Shown here: piece by piece, positions 1 to 9,182 of the stretch
Layout: the number at the start of each line of letters is the position of its first letter
How positions within the stretch are numbered: position 1 is the stretch's first letter
NCBI GenBank assembly: GCA_016790575.1
Contig: JAEUOU010000016.1
Span: forward strand, 1 to 39,198
DNA: 39,198 nt
Reading direction: 5' to 3'
DNA from: Burkholderiaceae bacterium
Lineage (GTDB): Bacteria; Pseudomonadota; Gammaproteobacteria; Burkholderiales; Burkholderiaceae_C
Position numbers and translations under genes: made by a program
Notes under the pieces: model-generated
Databases searched by the model: none
Told to the model about the DNA's origin: nothing
Seen by the model: only the letters and a program-made list of their open reading frames with translations

Positions 1-1095
1 TGTTTCGGGCGCGTCGTAGACGGCCGGGTCACGGTTGGCGGCGCCGATGCACAGCGTCACCAGCGCGCCTTCGGGCAGGTCCACACCACCCACCTGCGTG
101 GCGCGCAGCGCCCGGCGGTTGCCCAGCTGGTTGGACGATTCGAAGCGCAGGAATTCGTCCACCGCCAGCGTCATCAGCGTCTCCTGGGCGGCCGCGTCGC
201 CCGTGGTGGTGGCGAGGCGCGCGAGCAGGTCGGCGCGGGCGTCGGGAAATTCCTGCAGCGTCAGCAGGCCGTTGCCGATCAGGTTGGTGGTGGTCTCGTG
301 GCCGGCGTTGAGCAGGAAAATGCAGTTTTGCAGCAGCTCCACCTCGGTCAGGCGCTCGCCGCTGTCTTCGCCCTGGATCAGGCGGGTCAGCACGTCTTTT
401 TCCGGGTCACCGGGGGTGCGGCGGCGCTCGGCCACCAGGTCTTTCAGATAGACCAGCATGTCGCGCACGGCCGCATTGCCGGCGGCCTCCTGCGCGGGGG
501 TGAGCACCGGCTCCAGCGCGCCCAGCACCGCCAGCGACCAGCCGCGCAGCGGCCCGCGGTCGGCATGCGGCACACCCAGCAGGTTGCCGATGATCTCGAC
601 GGGGATGGACGAGGCGAAGTCTTCGATCAGGTCGCCGCCGCCCCGGGCTTCGATCGCATCCAGCAGGCTGTCGACCAGCGCCACCAGGCCAGGCTCCATC
701 GCCGCAATGGCGCGGCGCGTGAGCGCGCCCATGATCAGCTTGCGCACCCGGGTGTGCAGCGGTGGGTCGTTGAACACCAGGCTGGTGGTGTGGTGCTCGT
801 ACAACGGTGAATCGACCCCGTATTTGGGCGCGAACTCCACGTGTTTGTCGCTGCTGAACACGGCCGCGTCGCGGTAGACGGCCATCAGGTCGGCGTGGCG
901 GGTCAGAAACCAGCTGCCGTCGGGCATGCGCCGGATGGGTTCGGCCTGACGCAGCGCGGCATACACCGGGTACGGATTGGCCAGAAAGTCGGCGGGCAAG
1001 GCGCGCAGGTCGAAGGTGGCGGCAATCTGGCGCGCCCGTTCGGGTGTCATCGGCGGCGTGATGTCCGCCGCCGCCACGGCATAGGGGGTGTTCAT
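1..1095 (-). CDS. Cytochrome P450, C-terminus cut by window edge
   Basis: Heme-thiolate monooxygenase of the bacterial soluble class; substrate unknown. I translated the minus strand from the ATG at 1095 and it stays open to base 1 (365 codons). The I-helix oxygen-activation motif AGHETTT lies at about residues 265-271, and the K-helix E-x-x-R region is visible as EFLRFES. The heme-ligand Cys loop would lie beyond the window edge, so that residue is unseen. The ATG overlaps the stop of the upstream hydrolase in an ATGA, which suggests translational coupling in an operon headed by metY. Redox partners are not present in the window. The family call is firm; the substrate cannot be guessed. Confidence 0.93.
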   Translation of the reverse strand, partial: MNTPYAVAAADITPPMTPERARQIAATFDLRALPADFLANPYPVYAALRQAEPIRRMPDGSWFLTRHADLMAVYRDAAVFSSDKHVEFAPKYGVDSPLYEHHTTSLVFNDPPLHTRVRKLIMGALTRRAIAAMEPGLVALVDSLLDAIEARGGGDLIEDFASSIPVEIIGNLLGVPHADRGPLRGWSLAVLGALEPVLTPAQEAAGNAAVRDMLVYLKDLVAERRRTPGDPEKDVLTRLIQGEDSGERLTEVELLQNCIFLLNAGHETTTNLIGNGLLTLQEFPDARADLLARLATTTGDAAAQETLMTLAVDEFLRFESSNQLGNRRALRATQVGGVDLPEGALVTLCIGAANRDPAVYDAPET

Positions 1096-1913
1096 GGCGC
1101 GAGGAAGTCGTGCAGCGCCGCCAGGGTGGCGTCCGGTGTTTCGGTCATCTGGTGGTGGCCCACCGGCAGCGTGACCACCTGCACGGTCTTGCCGGCTTCC
1201 CTTGCCTTGCCGATCAGGCCCTGCGCGGCCTTGGGTGGGGTCATCTGGTCCACGCCGCCCAGCAGGAACAGCACCGGGCAGGTGATCTGCGTGATGGCCG
1301 CCTCGCCGTTGGCATAGCGGTCGCAGGCCACGAAGCCGCGGTGGAATACGTTCACCGCCGAATTGCTGGCCAGCACGCGCCGGCCCAGCGCCATGCCCGC
1401 GCCGAACACCCAGGTGCCGGGGCCGAGCGCCGTGGGCGGGGCGCACAGCGTGCTGCGCGAAAACACGTTCACCATGGTCAGCGCCTTCATGGGCTCGTTC
1501 AGCGAGGCCTCGATCAGCGCCGGCGACACCCGCATCGGGAAGGCCGTGCCCACCAGCACCAGGTGCGTCACGCGTTCCTTCAGGCGGGCCGCCGCTTCCA
1601 GCGCGATCAGCGAGCCCCAGCTGTGGCCAACCAGCGTGGCCTGCTGCACGCCCGCCGCGTCGAGCAGCGCGCCGATGAAGTCGGCCGCTTCTTCGACGGA
1701 CGCGGGTGCCTCGCCGCCGCTGCGGCAGTGGCCGGGCAGGTCCACGGCCAGCACGTTGAAGCCGTGGTGCGCCAGGTAGCGGCTTTGCAGGATCCAGACG
1801 CTGTGGTCGTTGAGCACGCCGTGGATGAACACCACGGTGGGTTTGGCGGCATCGAAGGGCTTGCCGCCGGTGTAGCAGTAGGTCGGGGCGCCGTTGACGG
1901 GAACAAACATCAT
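1092..1913 (-). CDS. Alpha/beta-fold hydrolase
   Basis: A 273-residue alpha/beta hydrolase without a signal peptide, so cytoplasmic. The oxyanion-side HG motif is at residues 31-32, the nucleophile elbow GHSWGS has Ser98, and the likely acid and base are Asp222 (GGVDQ) and His253 (VGHHQ). This is the complete triad of an esterase, lipase or epoxide-hydrolase-like enzyme, though the nucleophile is Ser rather than the Asp of epoxide hydrolases. Both ends overlap neighbours by ATGA: its start with the metY stop and its stop with the P450 start, so the three are probably one transcript. The substrate is not predictable. Confidence 0.88.
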   Translation of the reverse strand: MMFVPVNGAPTYCYTGGKPFDAAKPTVVFIHGVLNDHSVWILQSRYLAHHGFNVLAVDLPGHCRSGGEAPASVEEAADFIGALLDAAGVQQATLVGHSWGSLIALEAAARLKERVTHLVLVGTAFPMRVSPALIEASLNEPMKALTMVNVFSRSTLCAPPTALGPGTWVFGAGMALGRRVLASNSAVNVFHRGFVACDRYANGEAAITQITCPVLFLLGGVDQMTPPKAAQGLIGKAREAGKTVQVVTLPVGHHQMTETPDATLAALHDFLAP

Positions 1914-3220
1914 GCACCTGCCTTTTCTGCCGCCTTCAGGGCGCGCTTGAGGTCGTCGATCAGGTCGTCGGCGTCTTCCAGGCCGATCGACAGGCGGATG
2001 GTGCCGGGACCAATGCCCGCGCCGGCCAGCGCCTCGTCGTTCATGCGGAAATGCGTGGTGCTGGCCGGGTGGATCACCAGGGAGCGGCAGTCGCCCACGT
2101 TGGCCAGGTGGCTGAACACCTTCAGCGCCTCGATGAAAGCCTTGCCCTGGGCCCGCGAGCCCTTGATGTCGAAGCTGAACACCGAGCCCGCACCGCGGGC
2201 CCCATGGCGCAGCAGGCGCTGCGCCAGCGCGTGGCTGGGGTGGCTTTCCAGCAGCGGGTGGCCCACCCGGCCCACCAGCGGATGCGCGGCCAGGAACTGC
2301 ACCACCTTTTCGGTGTTGGCCATGTGCCGCTCCATGCGCAGCGACAACGTTTCGATGCCCTGCAGGATCAGCCAGGCGGTGTGCGGGCTCATGCAGGCGC
2401 CAAAGTCGCGCAGGCCCTCCCGGCGTGCGCGCAGCAGGAAGGCGCCGACGGTGCTTTCCTCGCTGAAGGTCATGCCGTGAAACCCGTCGTAGGGCTCGGT
2501 CAGGCCCGGGAATTTGCCCGAGCGGTCCCAGTCAAAGCTGCCGCCGTCCACCACCACCCCACCCACCACCGTGCCGTGGCCCGACAGGAACTTGGTGGCC
2601 GAGTGGTAGACCAGATCCGCGCCATGCTCCAGCGGTTTGATCAGCCACGGCGTGGTCAGCGTCGAGTCGACCAGCAACGGCACGCCGGCTTCGTGGGCGA
2701 TCTGCGCCACGGTGGGGATGTCCAGCACGTCCAGACCGGGGTTGCCCACGGTTTCGCCGAAAAACAGGCGCGTTTCGGGCCGCACGGCGGCGCGCCAGCC
2801 GTCGATGTCGCCGGGCCGGACAAAGGTGGTGTCGATGCCGAAGCGGCGCAGCGTGTAGTGCAGCAGGTTCTGGCTGCCGCCGTACAGCGCGGTGCTGGCC
2901 ACGATGTGGCTGCCCGCGCCCATCAGCGTGGCAATGGCCAGGTGCAGCGCGGCCTGGCCGCTGGCCACCGCAATGGCGCCGATGCCGCCTTCGAGCGCGG
3001 CCATGCGCTGCTCCAAGACGGCGTTGGTCGGGTTGCTGATGCGGCTGTAGACGTGTCCAGCGCGCTCCAGGTTGAACAGCGCGGCCGCGTGGTCGGTGGA
3101 CTCGAAGACGAACGAGGTGGTCAGGTGGATGGGCACGGCGCGCGCGCCGGTGGCGGGGTCGGGCTGGCTGCCGGCGTGCAGCGCCAGCGTGTCGAAGCCG
3201 GGGTCGGAATAGCCGGGCAT
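1910..3220 (-). CDS. metY: O-acetylhomoserine aminocarboxypropyltransferase (sulfhydrylase)
   Basis: PLP enzyme of the Cys/Met metabolism family that makes homocysteine from O-acetylhomoserine and sulfide. At 436 residues it has the longer MetY-type length rather than the roughly 390 of MetZ or MetB. The PLP Lys is residue 210 (SATKFLSGHG), preceded by the phosphate- and ring-binding regions (SGQAALH near 88-94, VDSTLTTP near 184-191). A GGGAG ribosome-binding site lies about 5 nt before the ATG. It heads the minus-strand cluster with the hydrolase and P450, an unusual partnership for a methionine gene. It is divergent from the CBS gene, so control may be shared in the 115-bp gap. Confidence 0.93.
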   Translation of the reverse strand: MPGYSDPGFDTLALHAGSQPDPATGARAVPIHLTTSFVFESTDHAAALFNLERAGHVYSRISNPTNAVLEQRMAALEGGIGAIAVASGQAALHLAIATLMGAGSHIVASTALYGGSQNLLHYTLRRFGIDTTFVRPGDIDGWRAAVRPETRLFFGETVGNPGLDVLDIPTVAQIAHEAGVPLLVDSTLTTPWLIKPLEHGADLVYHSATKFLSGHGTVVGGVVVDGGSFDWDRSGKFPGLTEPYDGFHGMTFSEESTVGAFLLRARREGLRDFGACMSPHTAWLILQGIETLSLRMERHMANTEKVVQFLAAHPLVGRVGHPLLESHPSHALAQRLLRHGARGAGSVFSFDIKGSRAQGKAFIEALKVFSHLANVGDCRSLVIHPASTTHFRMNDEALAGAGIGPGTIRLSIGLEDADDLIDDLKRALKAAEKAGA

Positions 3221-3285
3221 GGGGTCTCCCAGAAGTCGGTCGGAGGGGGCACGCCGTCATGCGCTGCCCGGCCGACATTGTGGGC

Positions 3286-3291
3286 TATATT
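3286..3291 (+). promoter_or_regulatory. Putative -10 box (TATATT) for the CBS-domain gene
   Basis: TATATT in the divergent metY/CBS spacer would start transcription near 3298, about 38 nt before the CBS ATG. No good -35 hexamer is visible, so this rests on the -10 match and the position. Confidence 0.35.
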
Positions 3292-3335
3292 CGACGGCGT
3301 GCCCGCCGCCTCGGCGCCCCTTGGAGAACCGGATC

Positions 3336-3806
3336 ATGAAAGTCAGCGACATCCTGCGTGTCAAAGGAAACACGCTCTACACCATTACGCCGGAAGATAG
3401 CCTGGCCGACGCCGCGCGCATCATGGCGGAGAAGGACATCGGCTCGCTGGTGGTGATGTCCTATGACCGCGTGGTGGGCATGCTGACCTTCCGCGAGGTG
3501 ATCCAGACGCTGGTCAGGAACGGCGGCAGCTTTGGCACCACCAGCGTCTACCGCGCCATGGACCCGGGCCCGCTGACCTGCACACTGGCGACCGACATGG
3601 ACGAGGTTCGCCGCATGATGCTGGAGCGTCACGCCCGCTACATGCCGGTCATTGACAACCGCATGCTGCACGGCGTGATCAGCTTCTACGATGTGGCCAA
3701 AGCCGTGGTGGATGCGCAGAACTTCGAAAACCGCATGCTCAAAGCCTATATCCGCGACTGGCCGGAGGAAGAGCCGGCCGCGAAGGCCGAGCCCGGCGCG
3801 GCCTGA
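3336..3806 (+). CDS. CBS-domain pair protein
   Basis: A 156-residue soluble protein made almost entirely of two CBS domains, about residues 8-62 and 75-130, with the usual ADAARIMAEKDIGSLVV and hydrophobic strand patterns. Stand-alone CBS pairs bind adenine nucleotides and regulate partners; none is evident here. The start is the ATG at 3336, with GGAGA 8 nt upstream and translation beginning MKVSDIL, as is usual in the family. The longer open frame from 3219 runs through the promoter region and was rejected. The Ala/Glu-rich C-terminal tail is unconserved-looking. Divergent from metY. Confidence 0.9.
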   Translation: MKVSDILRVKGNTLYTITPEDSLADAARIMAEKDIGSLVVMSYDRVVGMLTFREVIQTLVRNGGSFGTTSVYRAMDPGPLTCTLATDMDEVRRMMLERHARYMPVIDNRMLHGVISFYDVAKAVVDAQNFENRMLKAYIRDWPEEEPAAKAEPGAA

Positions 3807-3890
3807 GCGCGTCGGGGCTGCCGGGTCCGCCCACGAGTCCTGCGCGGGCCCGTGGCGGCGCCCGATCCGGCCGCTGGCTCCCGGCGGGAA

Positions 3891-5108
3891 TCACCCCATG
3901 CTGGCGTGGATGACCTCGCGTACCCGAGGATAGATCTGCTGGTTCCACTTCCGGCCGCTGAACACGCCGTAGTGGCCGACACCGGTCTGCACATGGTGCG
4001 TTTTCAGGTACGGCCGGATGCTGGGGCACAGGTCGTGGGCGGCCACCGTCTGGCCCACCGAGCAGATGTCGTCGCGCTCGCCTTCCACGGTGAACAGCGC
4101 GGTGCGACGGATCGCCGTGGGGTTGACGGTGCGGCCCCGGTAACTGAGCACGCCGCGCGCCAGATCGAAGGTCTGGAACACCTTTTCCACCGTCTCCAGG
4201 TAGAACTCGGCCGGCAGGTCGTTCACGGCGAGGTACTCGTCGTAGAAGGTCTGGATGGTGCGCGCCTGCTCGACCTCGCCCTCGACCAGGTGCTCGTACA
4301 TGTGCCTGAACGCCTGCTTGTGCCGCTCCGGGTTCATGCTCATGAAGGCGGTGAGCTGCACGAAGCCCGGGTACACGCGGCGCATGAAGCCGGCGTGGGG
4401 CAGGGGCACATGGCTGATCAGGTTCTTCTCGAACCATTCGATGGGCTTGCCGATCGCCAGCGTGTTGACCGCCGTCGGATTCACGCGGCAGTCGACCGGC
4501 CCGGCCATCAGCGTCAGGCTCAGCGGCTGGGCCGGGTGGTCGTCCTCGGCCATGACAGCCGTGGCCGCCAGCGCCGCCACACAGGGCTGGCAGACCGCCA
4601 CCACGTGCGCGCCCGGGCCGATGGCGGCCAGGAAGCGGATCATGTGGTCGATGTAGTCATCCAGCGCAAACGCGCCGTGGCTCAGTGGCACGTCGCGGGC
4701 GTTGTGCCAGTCGGTGATGTAGACGTCGTGGTCCTGCAGCAGGGTGCGCGCGGTTTCGCGCAAAAGCGTGGCGAAATGGCCCGACAGCGGCGCCACCAGC
4801 AGCACCGGCGGATGCGGCTCGCCCCCGGTGTGGGCCTTGCGGAAACGCAGCAGCGTGCCAAAGGGCGCGGACATCACCGTTTCCTGCGTGACGGGGACTT
4901 CCTCGCCGGCCACCAGCGCGGTCGTGATGCCGTAGTCGGGGCGGGTGTGCGTCAGGCGCATGCGTGAAATGACCTCGTTGGCGGCCGACAGCCGGCGTAC
5001 CAGGCTGCGCTCGGTCTTTTGCAGCCACAGGCTGGCGCCGAGGTGCTGGGCCATCAGCCGCAGCGGAGACATCAGGTCGGACTGGAACTGGTAGGCCTGA
5101 TACAGCAT
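3891..5108 (-). CDS. phaZ: Intracellular polyhydroxyalkanoate depolymerase
   Basis: Mobilises stored poly-3-hydroxybutyrate granules. The 405-residue protein matches the intracellular PhaZ family, in which the lipase-box Ser is replaced by Cys. Cys173 in AVCQP, Asp346 (GERDD) and His379 (GVGHYG) sit 9-10 residues before the catalytic Cys183, Asp355 and His388 of the Cupriavidus necator enzyme, so the triad is intact. I chose the ATG at 5108 because AGGA lies 5 nt upstream at 5114-5117. The ATG at 5114 would overlap that site, and the longer frame to 5285 has no family support. Divergent from the GST gene. With scoAB in the same window it implies a PHB carbon cycle. Confidence 0.93.
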   Translation of the reverse strand: MLYQAYQFQSDLMSPLRLMAQHLGASLWLQKTERSLVRRLSAANEVISRMRLTHTRPDYGITTALVAGEEVPVTQETVMSAPFGTLLRFRKAHTGGEPHPPVLLVAPLSGHFATLLRETARTLLQDHDVYITDWHNARDVPLSHGAFALDDYIDHMIRFLAAIGPGAHVVAVCQPCVAALAATAVMAEDDHPAQPLSLTLMAGPVDCRVNPTAVNTLAIGKPIEWFEKNLISHVPLPHAGFMRRVYPGFVQLTAFMSMNPERHKQAFRHMYEHLVEGEVEQARTIQTFYDEYLAVNDLPAEFYLETVEKVFQTFDLARGVLSYRGRTVNPTAIRRTALFTVEGERDDICSVGQTVAAHDLCPSIRPYLKTHHVQTGVGHYGVFSGRKWNQQIYPRVREVIHASMG

Positions 5109-5250
5109 GGGCATCCTGATTGGGGTGGCGTGTGCTGGTTCGGGCAGGCAATTACCGGGCCAGCCTGAACCGCCTTTTGTGCACCGGTCCGGTGCGCCCC
5201 GATCTGGCACAGCCTTTGCGTCGCGGGGTGAACACACCGAGGAGAACCCG

Positions 5251-5907
5251 ATGCCCAAAGCCGTCCTGACGATCAGCAGCCGCAACTACGGCGCCTGGGC
5301 CTTGCGCGGCTGGCTGATGTGCAAGCTGGCCAAGCTGGATTTCACCGAGCATGTGGTGCCGCCCGACGATCCGGCGATGAAGGCCGAGATCCTGCTGCTC
5401 GCTTCCTCCATCCTGGTGCCGTCGCTGGAGCACCAGGGGCTCAAGGTCTGGGACACGCTGGCGATCGGTGAATACCTGCACGAGATCAAGCCCAAGGCCG
5501 GCCTGCTGCCGGCCGACATCGGCGCCCGCGCCCATTGCCGTGCCATCTGCGGCGAGATGCACTCGGGCTTCAGTTCGCTGCGCTCGGCGCTGCCGATGAA
5601 CATCAAGGCCCACTTTCCGAAGTACAAGGTCTGGTCGCGCGCGCAGGGCGACATCGCCCGCATCGTCGAGATCTGGAAAGACTGCCTGGCCACCTATGGC
5701 GGGCCCTACCTGTTCGGTGCGCACCCGTGCCTGGCCGATGCGATGTACGCGCCGGTGGTCACCCGTTTCCTGACTTATGACGTGGCGCTGGATCCGGTCT
5801 GCGCGGCCTATTGCAAGACCATCATGGCGCTTCCCGCCATGAAAGAGTGGGTGGCCGCCGCGCAGCTGGAGCCTGACGAAATCGACGAGCTCGAAGCCGA
5901 GTTCTGA
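5251..5907 (+). CDS. Glutathione S-transferase family protein
   Basis: A 218-residue cytosolic-type GST. The thioredoxin-like N-terminal domain spans about residues 3-80 (SSRNYGAWALRGWL glutathione-site region, then a VPSLEHQGLKVWDTLAIGEYL segment corresponding to the cis-Pro and SNAIL-type motif). An all-helical C-terminal domain follows from about residue 90 with the N-capping LADAMYAP segment. The start is the ATG at 5251, with AGGAGA 5-6 nt upstream. It resembles proteins that conjugate or isomerise electrophilic metabolites, but no substrate can be assigned. The gene is followed by aroC with its own promoter. Confidence 0.9.
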   Translation: MPKAVLTISSRNYGAWALRGWLMCKLAKLDFTEHVVPPDDPAMKAEILLLASSILVPSLEHQGLKVWDTLAIGEYLHEIKPKAGLLPADIGARAHCRAICGEMHSGFSSLRSALPMNIKAHFPKYKVWSRAQGDIARIVEIWKDCLATYGGPYLFGAHPCLADAMYAPVVTRFLTYDVALDPVCAAYCKTIMALPAMKEWVAAAQLEPDEIDELEAEF

Positions 5908-5954
5908 TCCCGCGGACCGCACCGGCGCGGTGCACGTCGGCCCCAATGTGCCTC

Positions 5955-5963
5955 TGGGATAAT
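5955..5963 (+). promoter_or_regulatory. Extended -10 promoter of aroC, nearly leaderless
   Basis: TGGGATAAT is an extended -10 (TG-n-hexamer), with the hexamer at 5958-5963. Only 7 nt separate it from the aroC ATG and no ribosome-binding site is visible, so the transcript should begin at or next to the start codon. Confidence 0.45.
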
Positions 5964-5970
5964 CCCGCCG

Positions 5971-7071
5971 ATGAGCGGCAACACCTTTGGCACCCTGTTT
6001 TGCGTCACCAACTTCGGTGAATCCCACGGCCCGGCCATCGGCTGCGTCATCGACGGCTGCCCGCCCGGCATGGCCCTCAGCGAGGCCGACATCCAGATCG
6101 ACCTGGACCGCCGTCGCCCGGGCACCAGCAAGTTTGTCACCCAGCGCAACGAGCCCGATGCGGTGGAAATCCTCAGCGGCGTTTACGAAGGCCAGACGAC
6201 CGGCACGCCGATCGCCTTGCTGATTCGCAATACCGACCAGCGCAGCAAAGATTACGGCAACATTGCGCAGACCTTTCGGCCCGGACACGCCGACTACGCC
6301 TACTGGCAGAAATACGGCATCCGCGACCCGCGCGGCGGTGGCCGCAGCTCGGCCCGCCTCACGGCACCCACGGTGGCTGCCGGTGCGGTGGCCAGGAAGT
6401 GGCTGAAGGAAAGGTTCGGCACCACATTCCACGCCTGCATGACGCAGATCGGCGAAGTGCCGATAGCCTTCGAGCGCTGGGACCACGTGCGGGAGAACCC
6501 TTTCTTTGCGCCGGTGGCCGACGTGTCGGCGCTGGAGGACTACATGAACGCGCTGCGCAAGAGCGGCGATTCGTGCGGCGCGCGCCTGCGTGTGGTCGCG
6601 AGAAACATGCCCGTGGGCCTGGGCCAGCCGCTGTACGACAAGCTGGATGCCGACATTGCCTGGGCCATGATGGGGCTCAATGCCGTCAAGGGGGTGGAGA
6701 TCGGCGCCGGTTTCGCCTCGGTGGCGGACAAGGGCTCCACCCACGGTGACGCGCTCACCCCCGGCGGCTTTGTCGGCAACAAGGCCGGTGGGGTGCTGGG
6801 GGGCATCAGCACCGGGCAGGATCTGGACGTTTCGGTGGCGATCAAGCCCACCAGCTCCATCCTGATCCCGCGCGATTCGATCGACGTGGACGGTGTTCCC
6901 ACCGAAGTCATCACCAAGGGCCGGCACGACCCCTGCGTCGGTATCCGCGCCGCGCCGATCCTGGAGGCCTTGCTGGCACTGGTGGTCATGGACCATGCGT
7001 TGCGCCACCGGGCGCAGTGCGGGGATGTGACGGTCCAGACGCCCGATATCGCGGCTGCTTCGCGCGCGTGA
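5971..7071 (+). CDS. aroC: Chorismate synthase
   Basis: Last step of the shikimate pathway: 5-enolpyruvylshikimate-3-phosphate to chorismate, with reduced FMN as cofactor. The 366-residue length is standard. The family signatures are present in order: [18 protein letters not shown] (about 14-31), the RRRPGTSK-type region near 48-54, the GGGRSSAR segment near 120 and the GGISTGQD segment near 270. There is no ribosome-binding site, and the -10 box lies 7 nt before the ATG. Other aro genes are not contiguous; aroQ lies about 2.2 kb downstream, past two transporter genes. Confidence 0.97.
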   Translation: MSGNTFGTLFCVTNFGESHGPAIGCVIDGCPPGMALSEADIQIDLDRRRPGTSKFVTQRNEPDAVEILSGVYEGQTTGTPIALLIRNTDQRSKDYGNIAQTFRPGHADYAYWQKYGIRDPRGGGRSSARLTAPTVAAGAVARKWLKERFGTTFHACMTQIGEVPIAFERWDHVRENPFFAPVADVSALEDYMNALRKSGDSCGARLRVVARNMPVGLGQPLYDKLDADIAWAMMGLNAVKGVEIGAGFASVADKGSTHGDALTPGGFVGNKAGGVLGGISTGQDLDVSVAIKPTSSILIPRDSIDVDGVPTEVITKGRHDPCVGIRAAPILEALLALVVMDHALRHRAQCGDVTVQTPDIAAASRA

Positions 7072-7147
7072 TCGGAACCCCGATCGGGCGGCGCCCGGCC
7101 AAGCTCCCGCGAACCCTTCGACCGGCTCACGATCATCGGGTTTTGCG

Positions 7148-8329
7148 GTGAGTCAGAGAAAACAGCTCTTGCCGTTTGCGGCGCTTTCAGCCAGCTACTT
7201 CGCGCATATCGGGTTCTTCAACCCCTATCTGCCACTGTGGCTCAAGGAACTGGGCTACGGCCTTTTCGCCATCAGCCTGCTGACCTCGGTGCAGGCAGCC
7301 ACCCGGCTGTTTGCCCCCTACGGCTGGGGCTGGCTCAGCGACCACACGGGTGAACGGGTCAAGCTGCTGCGCTTCAGCGCCACGGTGGCGCTGGTGGTGT
7401 CGTGCGCACTCTGGGCCGATCCGGGACCGGTCGCGCTCGCGGTGGTCTTGCTGCTGATGTTCACCCACACCAGCTCGATGATGCCCATGAGTGAGGCCGC
7501 CATGGCCCATCTGGTCAGTCAGGGCGGGGCGTTCGATGCGCGGCGTTACGGGCGGGTGCGGCTGTGGGGCTCGCTGGGCTTTCTGTTCACGGTGTTCGCC
7601 GCCGGCGCCTGGTTCGAGCATTTCGGGATGAGCCACTTCCCGGCCTGGACGGTGCTGACCCTGGCAGCGGTGGCGCTGAGTGTCTGGAGCCTGCCCGACC
7701 TGAAGGAGGCCTTGCCCGCGCATGAGCGGCGGGTCAGTGTGCTGCCCGTCTTGCGCCGGCCCGCCGTTCGCTGGTTTTTTGCTGCCGCCTTTTTTCATGT
7801 GCTTTCGCACATCGGCATCTATGTGTTTTTTTCCCTGTACCTGGACGCGCTGGGCTACAGCAAGACGATGATCGGGGTGCTCTGGGCGGTCTCGGTGATG
7901 GTGGAAATCGTCTGGTTTTTCAGTCAGGCACGCTGGCTGCCACTGCTGAGCCTGACCGCCTGGCTGGTCTTGTGCGCCGCACTCATGGTGCTGCGCATGG
8001 CGATGACAGCGGCCGCGGCCGATTGGCTGCTGGTGATCCTGCTGGCGCAAATGCTGCACGCCTTCACCTTCGCGACGCACCACACCGCCTGTATCGCGCT
8101 GCTGTCGCACCATTTCCCCGGCCGGCTGCGTGGCCGGGGGCAGGCGCTTTACACGGTGGTGGCCTATGGACTGCCCGGCGTGCTCGGCGGTCTCGGGGGC
8201 GGTGTCTTAAGCTCGAAATACGGCCTGGCCAGCGTATTCTGGTGTTCTGTTGCTACGGCTGTGGTAGCAACCGCCTGTGCCTTCATGGTCTGGCGGCAGC
8301 GGCATCCCACAGTGCCCGCACCGGGTTGA
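7148..8329 (+). CDS. MFS transporter of the HcaT / nucleoside-symporter-like group
   Basis: A 393-residue inner-membrane protein with about 12 hydrophobic segments. It begins with the pattern of the MFS_1_like group: an early FF(N)PYLPLWL segment, then LFAPYGWGWLSDHTGERVKLL, which is the family loop 2-3 motif. The proposed start is the GTG at 7148; no good upstream ATG exists. The substrate is unknown; relatives include phenylpropionate and nucleoside permeases. The last 47 bp overlap the end of the convergent DMT gene on the other strand. Confidence 0.85.
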   Translation: MSQRKQLLPFAALSASYFAHIGFFNPYLPLWLKELGYGLFAISLLTSVQAATRLFAPYGWGWLSDHTGERVKLLRFSATVALVVSCALWADPGPVALAVVLLLMFTHTSSMMPMSEAAMAHLVSQGGAFDARRYGRVRLWGSLGFLFTVFAAGAWFEHFGMSHFPAWTVLTLAAVALSVWSLPDLKEALPAHERRVSVLPVLRRPAVRWFFAAAFFHVLSHIGIYVFFSLYLDALGYSKTMIGVLWAVSVMVEIVWFFSQARWLPLLSLTAWLVLCAALMVLRMAMTAAAADWLLVILLAQMLHAFTFATHHTACIALLSHHFPGRLRGRGQALYTVVAYGLPGVLGGLGGGVLSSKYGLASVFWCSVATAVVATACAFMVWRQRHPTVPAPG

Positions 8330-9176
8330 AGCCGGTGACCAGTGCCGTGGCGGCCAGGATGAGGGCGCCTCCTGCCCAGATGCCCGAACCGAGCGGTTCG
8401 CCGAGAAAGAGGTGGCCCCAGGTGACACCGAACACCGGGATCATGAACGCGGGGGTGATCGCCGCGACCGCCGACACATGGCGCAGCACCCGCAGGTTGA
8501 GCCAGAAGGCGAGCCCCGAGGTGAGCACCCCCAGCAGTGCAACCACGGCCGCCGCTTCCACGCTCCAGCGTGCCTGCGGCCAGGTCCAGGCGGCGCCGGG
8601 CAGCACCATGGCCAGCGAAGCCAGGTGGATGCCGGCGGCGATGGCCAGGGGCTCGATGTGGCCGGTGGCGCGTTTCATGAGCGGAGCCGACAGGCCGTAA
8701 CAGGCGGCGGCGGTGAGGCAGGCCAGCGCGGCCAGCAGGATTTCCGGCGTGGGTTCGACCGGCCCCAGCCGCACAATCAGCGCGACCCCGGCAAACCCCA
8801 GTGCGCAGCCGATCATCTTGCGTGCGGTCAGGCGGTCCTCCTTCATCCAGGCGGAGGCCAGCGTCCCGAACGCCACCGCCGATGAGTTGAGCAGCGCGCT
8901 GTAGCCCGCCGGCAGCTTCAATGCCGCCCAGGCATACAGCAGGAACGGTACCGCCACCGACAGCGCGCCCAGCAGCGACAGCTCGCGCCAGTGGCGCCAG
9001 GGCCAGCGGTGCCGCAGCGTCGCCATGATCACGGCCAGCGTCAGCGTCGCCAGCCCGATGCGGGTTGCCGCCAGCACATGGGGCCCCAGTTGCGGACTGG
9101 TGATGCGCAGGAACAGGAATGACGCTCCCCACAGCGCGGAAAGACCGACCAGTTGCGAGAAATGACGCCATTGCAT
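8283..9176 (-). CDS. DMT-superfamily (EamA) transporter
   Basis: A 297-residue inner-membrane protein with about ten hydrophobic helices in two EamA repeats (roughly 5-135 and 145-280). The start of the first repeat reads [15 protein letters not shown], and the second repeat ends with the family LGEPL segment near 262. EamA proteins export amino acids, metabolites or drugs; the substrate is unassigned. I start it at the ATG at 9176, which begins directly with the first helix. The extension to 9305 is unlike the family. The extended -10 box lies 6 nt from this ATG, so the mRNA may be leaderless. Confidence 0.88.
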   Translation of the reverse strand: MQWRHFSQLVGLSALWGASFLFLRITSPQLGPHVLAATRIGLATLTLAVIMATLRHRWPWRHWRELSLLGALSVAVPFLLYAWAALKLPAGYSALLNSSAVAFGTLASAWMKEDRLTARKMIGCALGFAGVALIVRLGPVEPTPEILLAALACLTAAACYGLSAPLMKRATGHIEPLAIAAGIHLASLAMVLPGAAWTWPQARWSVEAAAVVALLGVLTSGLAFWLNLRVLRHVSAVAAITPAFMIPVFGVTWGHLFLGEPLGSGIWAGGALILAATALVTGFNPVRALWDAAAARP

Positions 9177-9182
9177 CCGGGC

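Noticed and set aside
3807-3890. Terminator between the CBS gene and phaZ
   Set aside because: The CCGCCCACG / CGTGGCGG arms are mismatched and no T-tract follows on either strand.
5919-5937. Hairpin GCACCG/CGGTGC after the GST gene as terminator
   Set aside because: The stem is only 6 bp and lacks a T-run; not distinguishable from chance in GC-rich DNA.
5152-7008. 618-codon minus-strand open frame opposite the GST and aroC genes
   Set aside because: It is an antisense shadow of two well-supported genes in GC-rich DNA; its translation is low-complexity His/Arg/Gly-rich and resembles no family.
7107-7144. Half-copy of the REP arm (CCCTTCGACCGGCTCACGATC) between aroC and the MFS gene
   Set aside because: Only one degenerate arm is present, with several mismatches and no inverted partner, so I do not call it a repeat.
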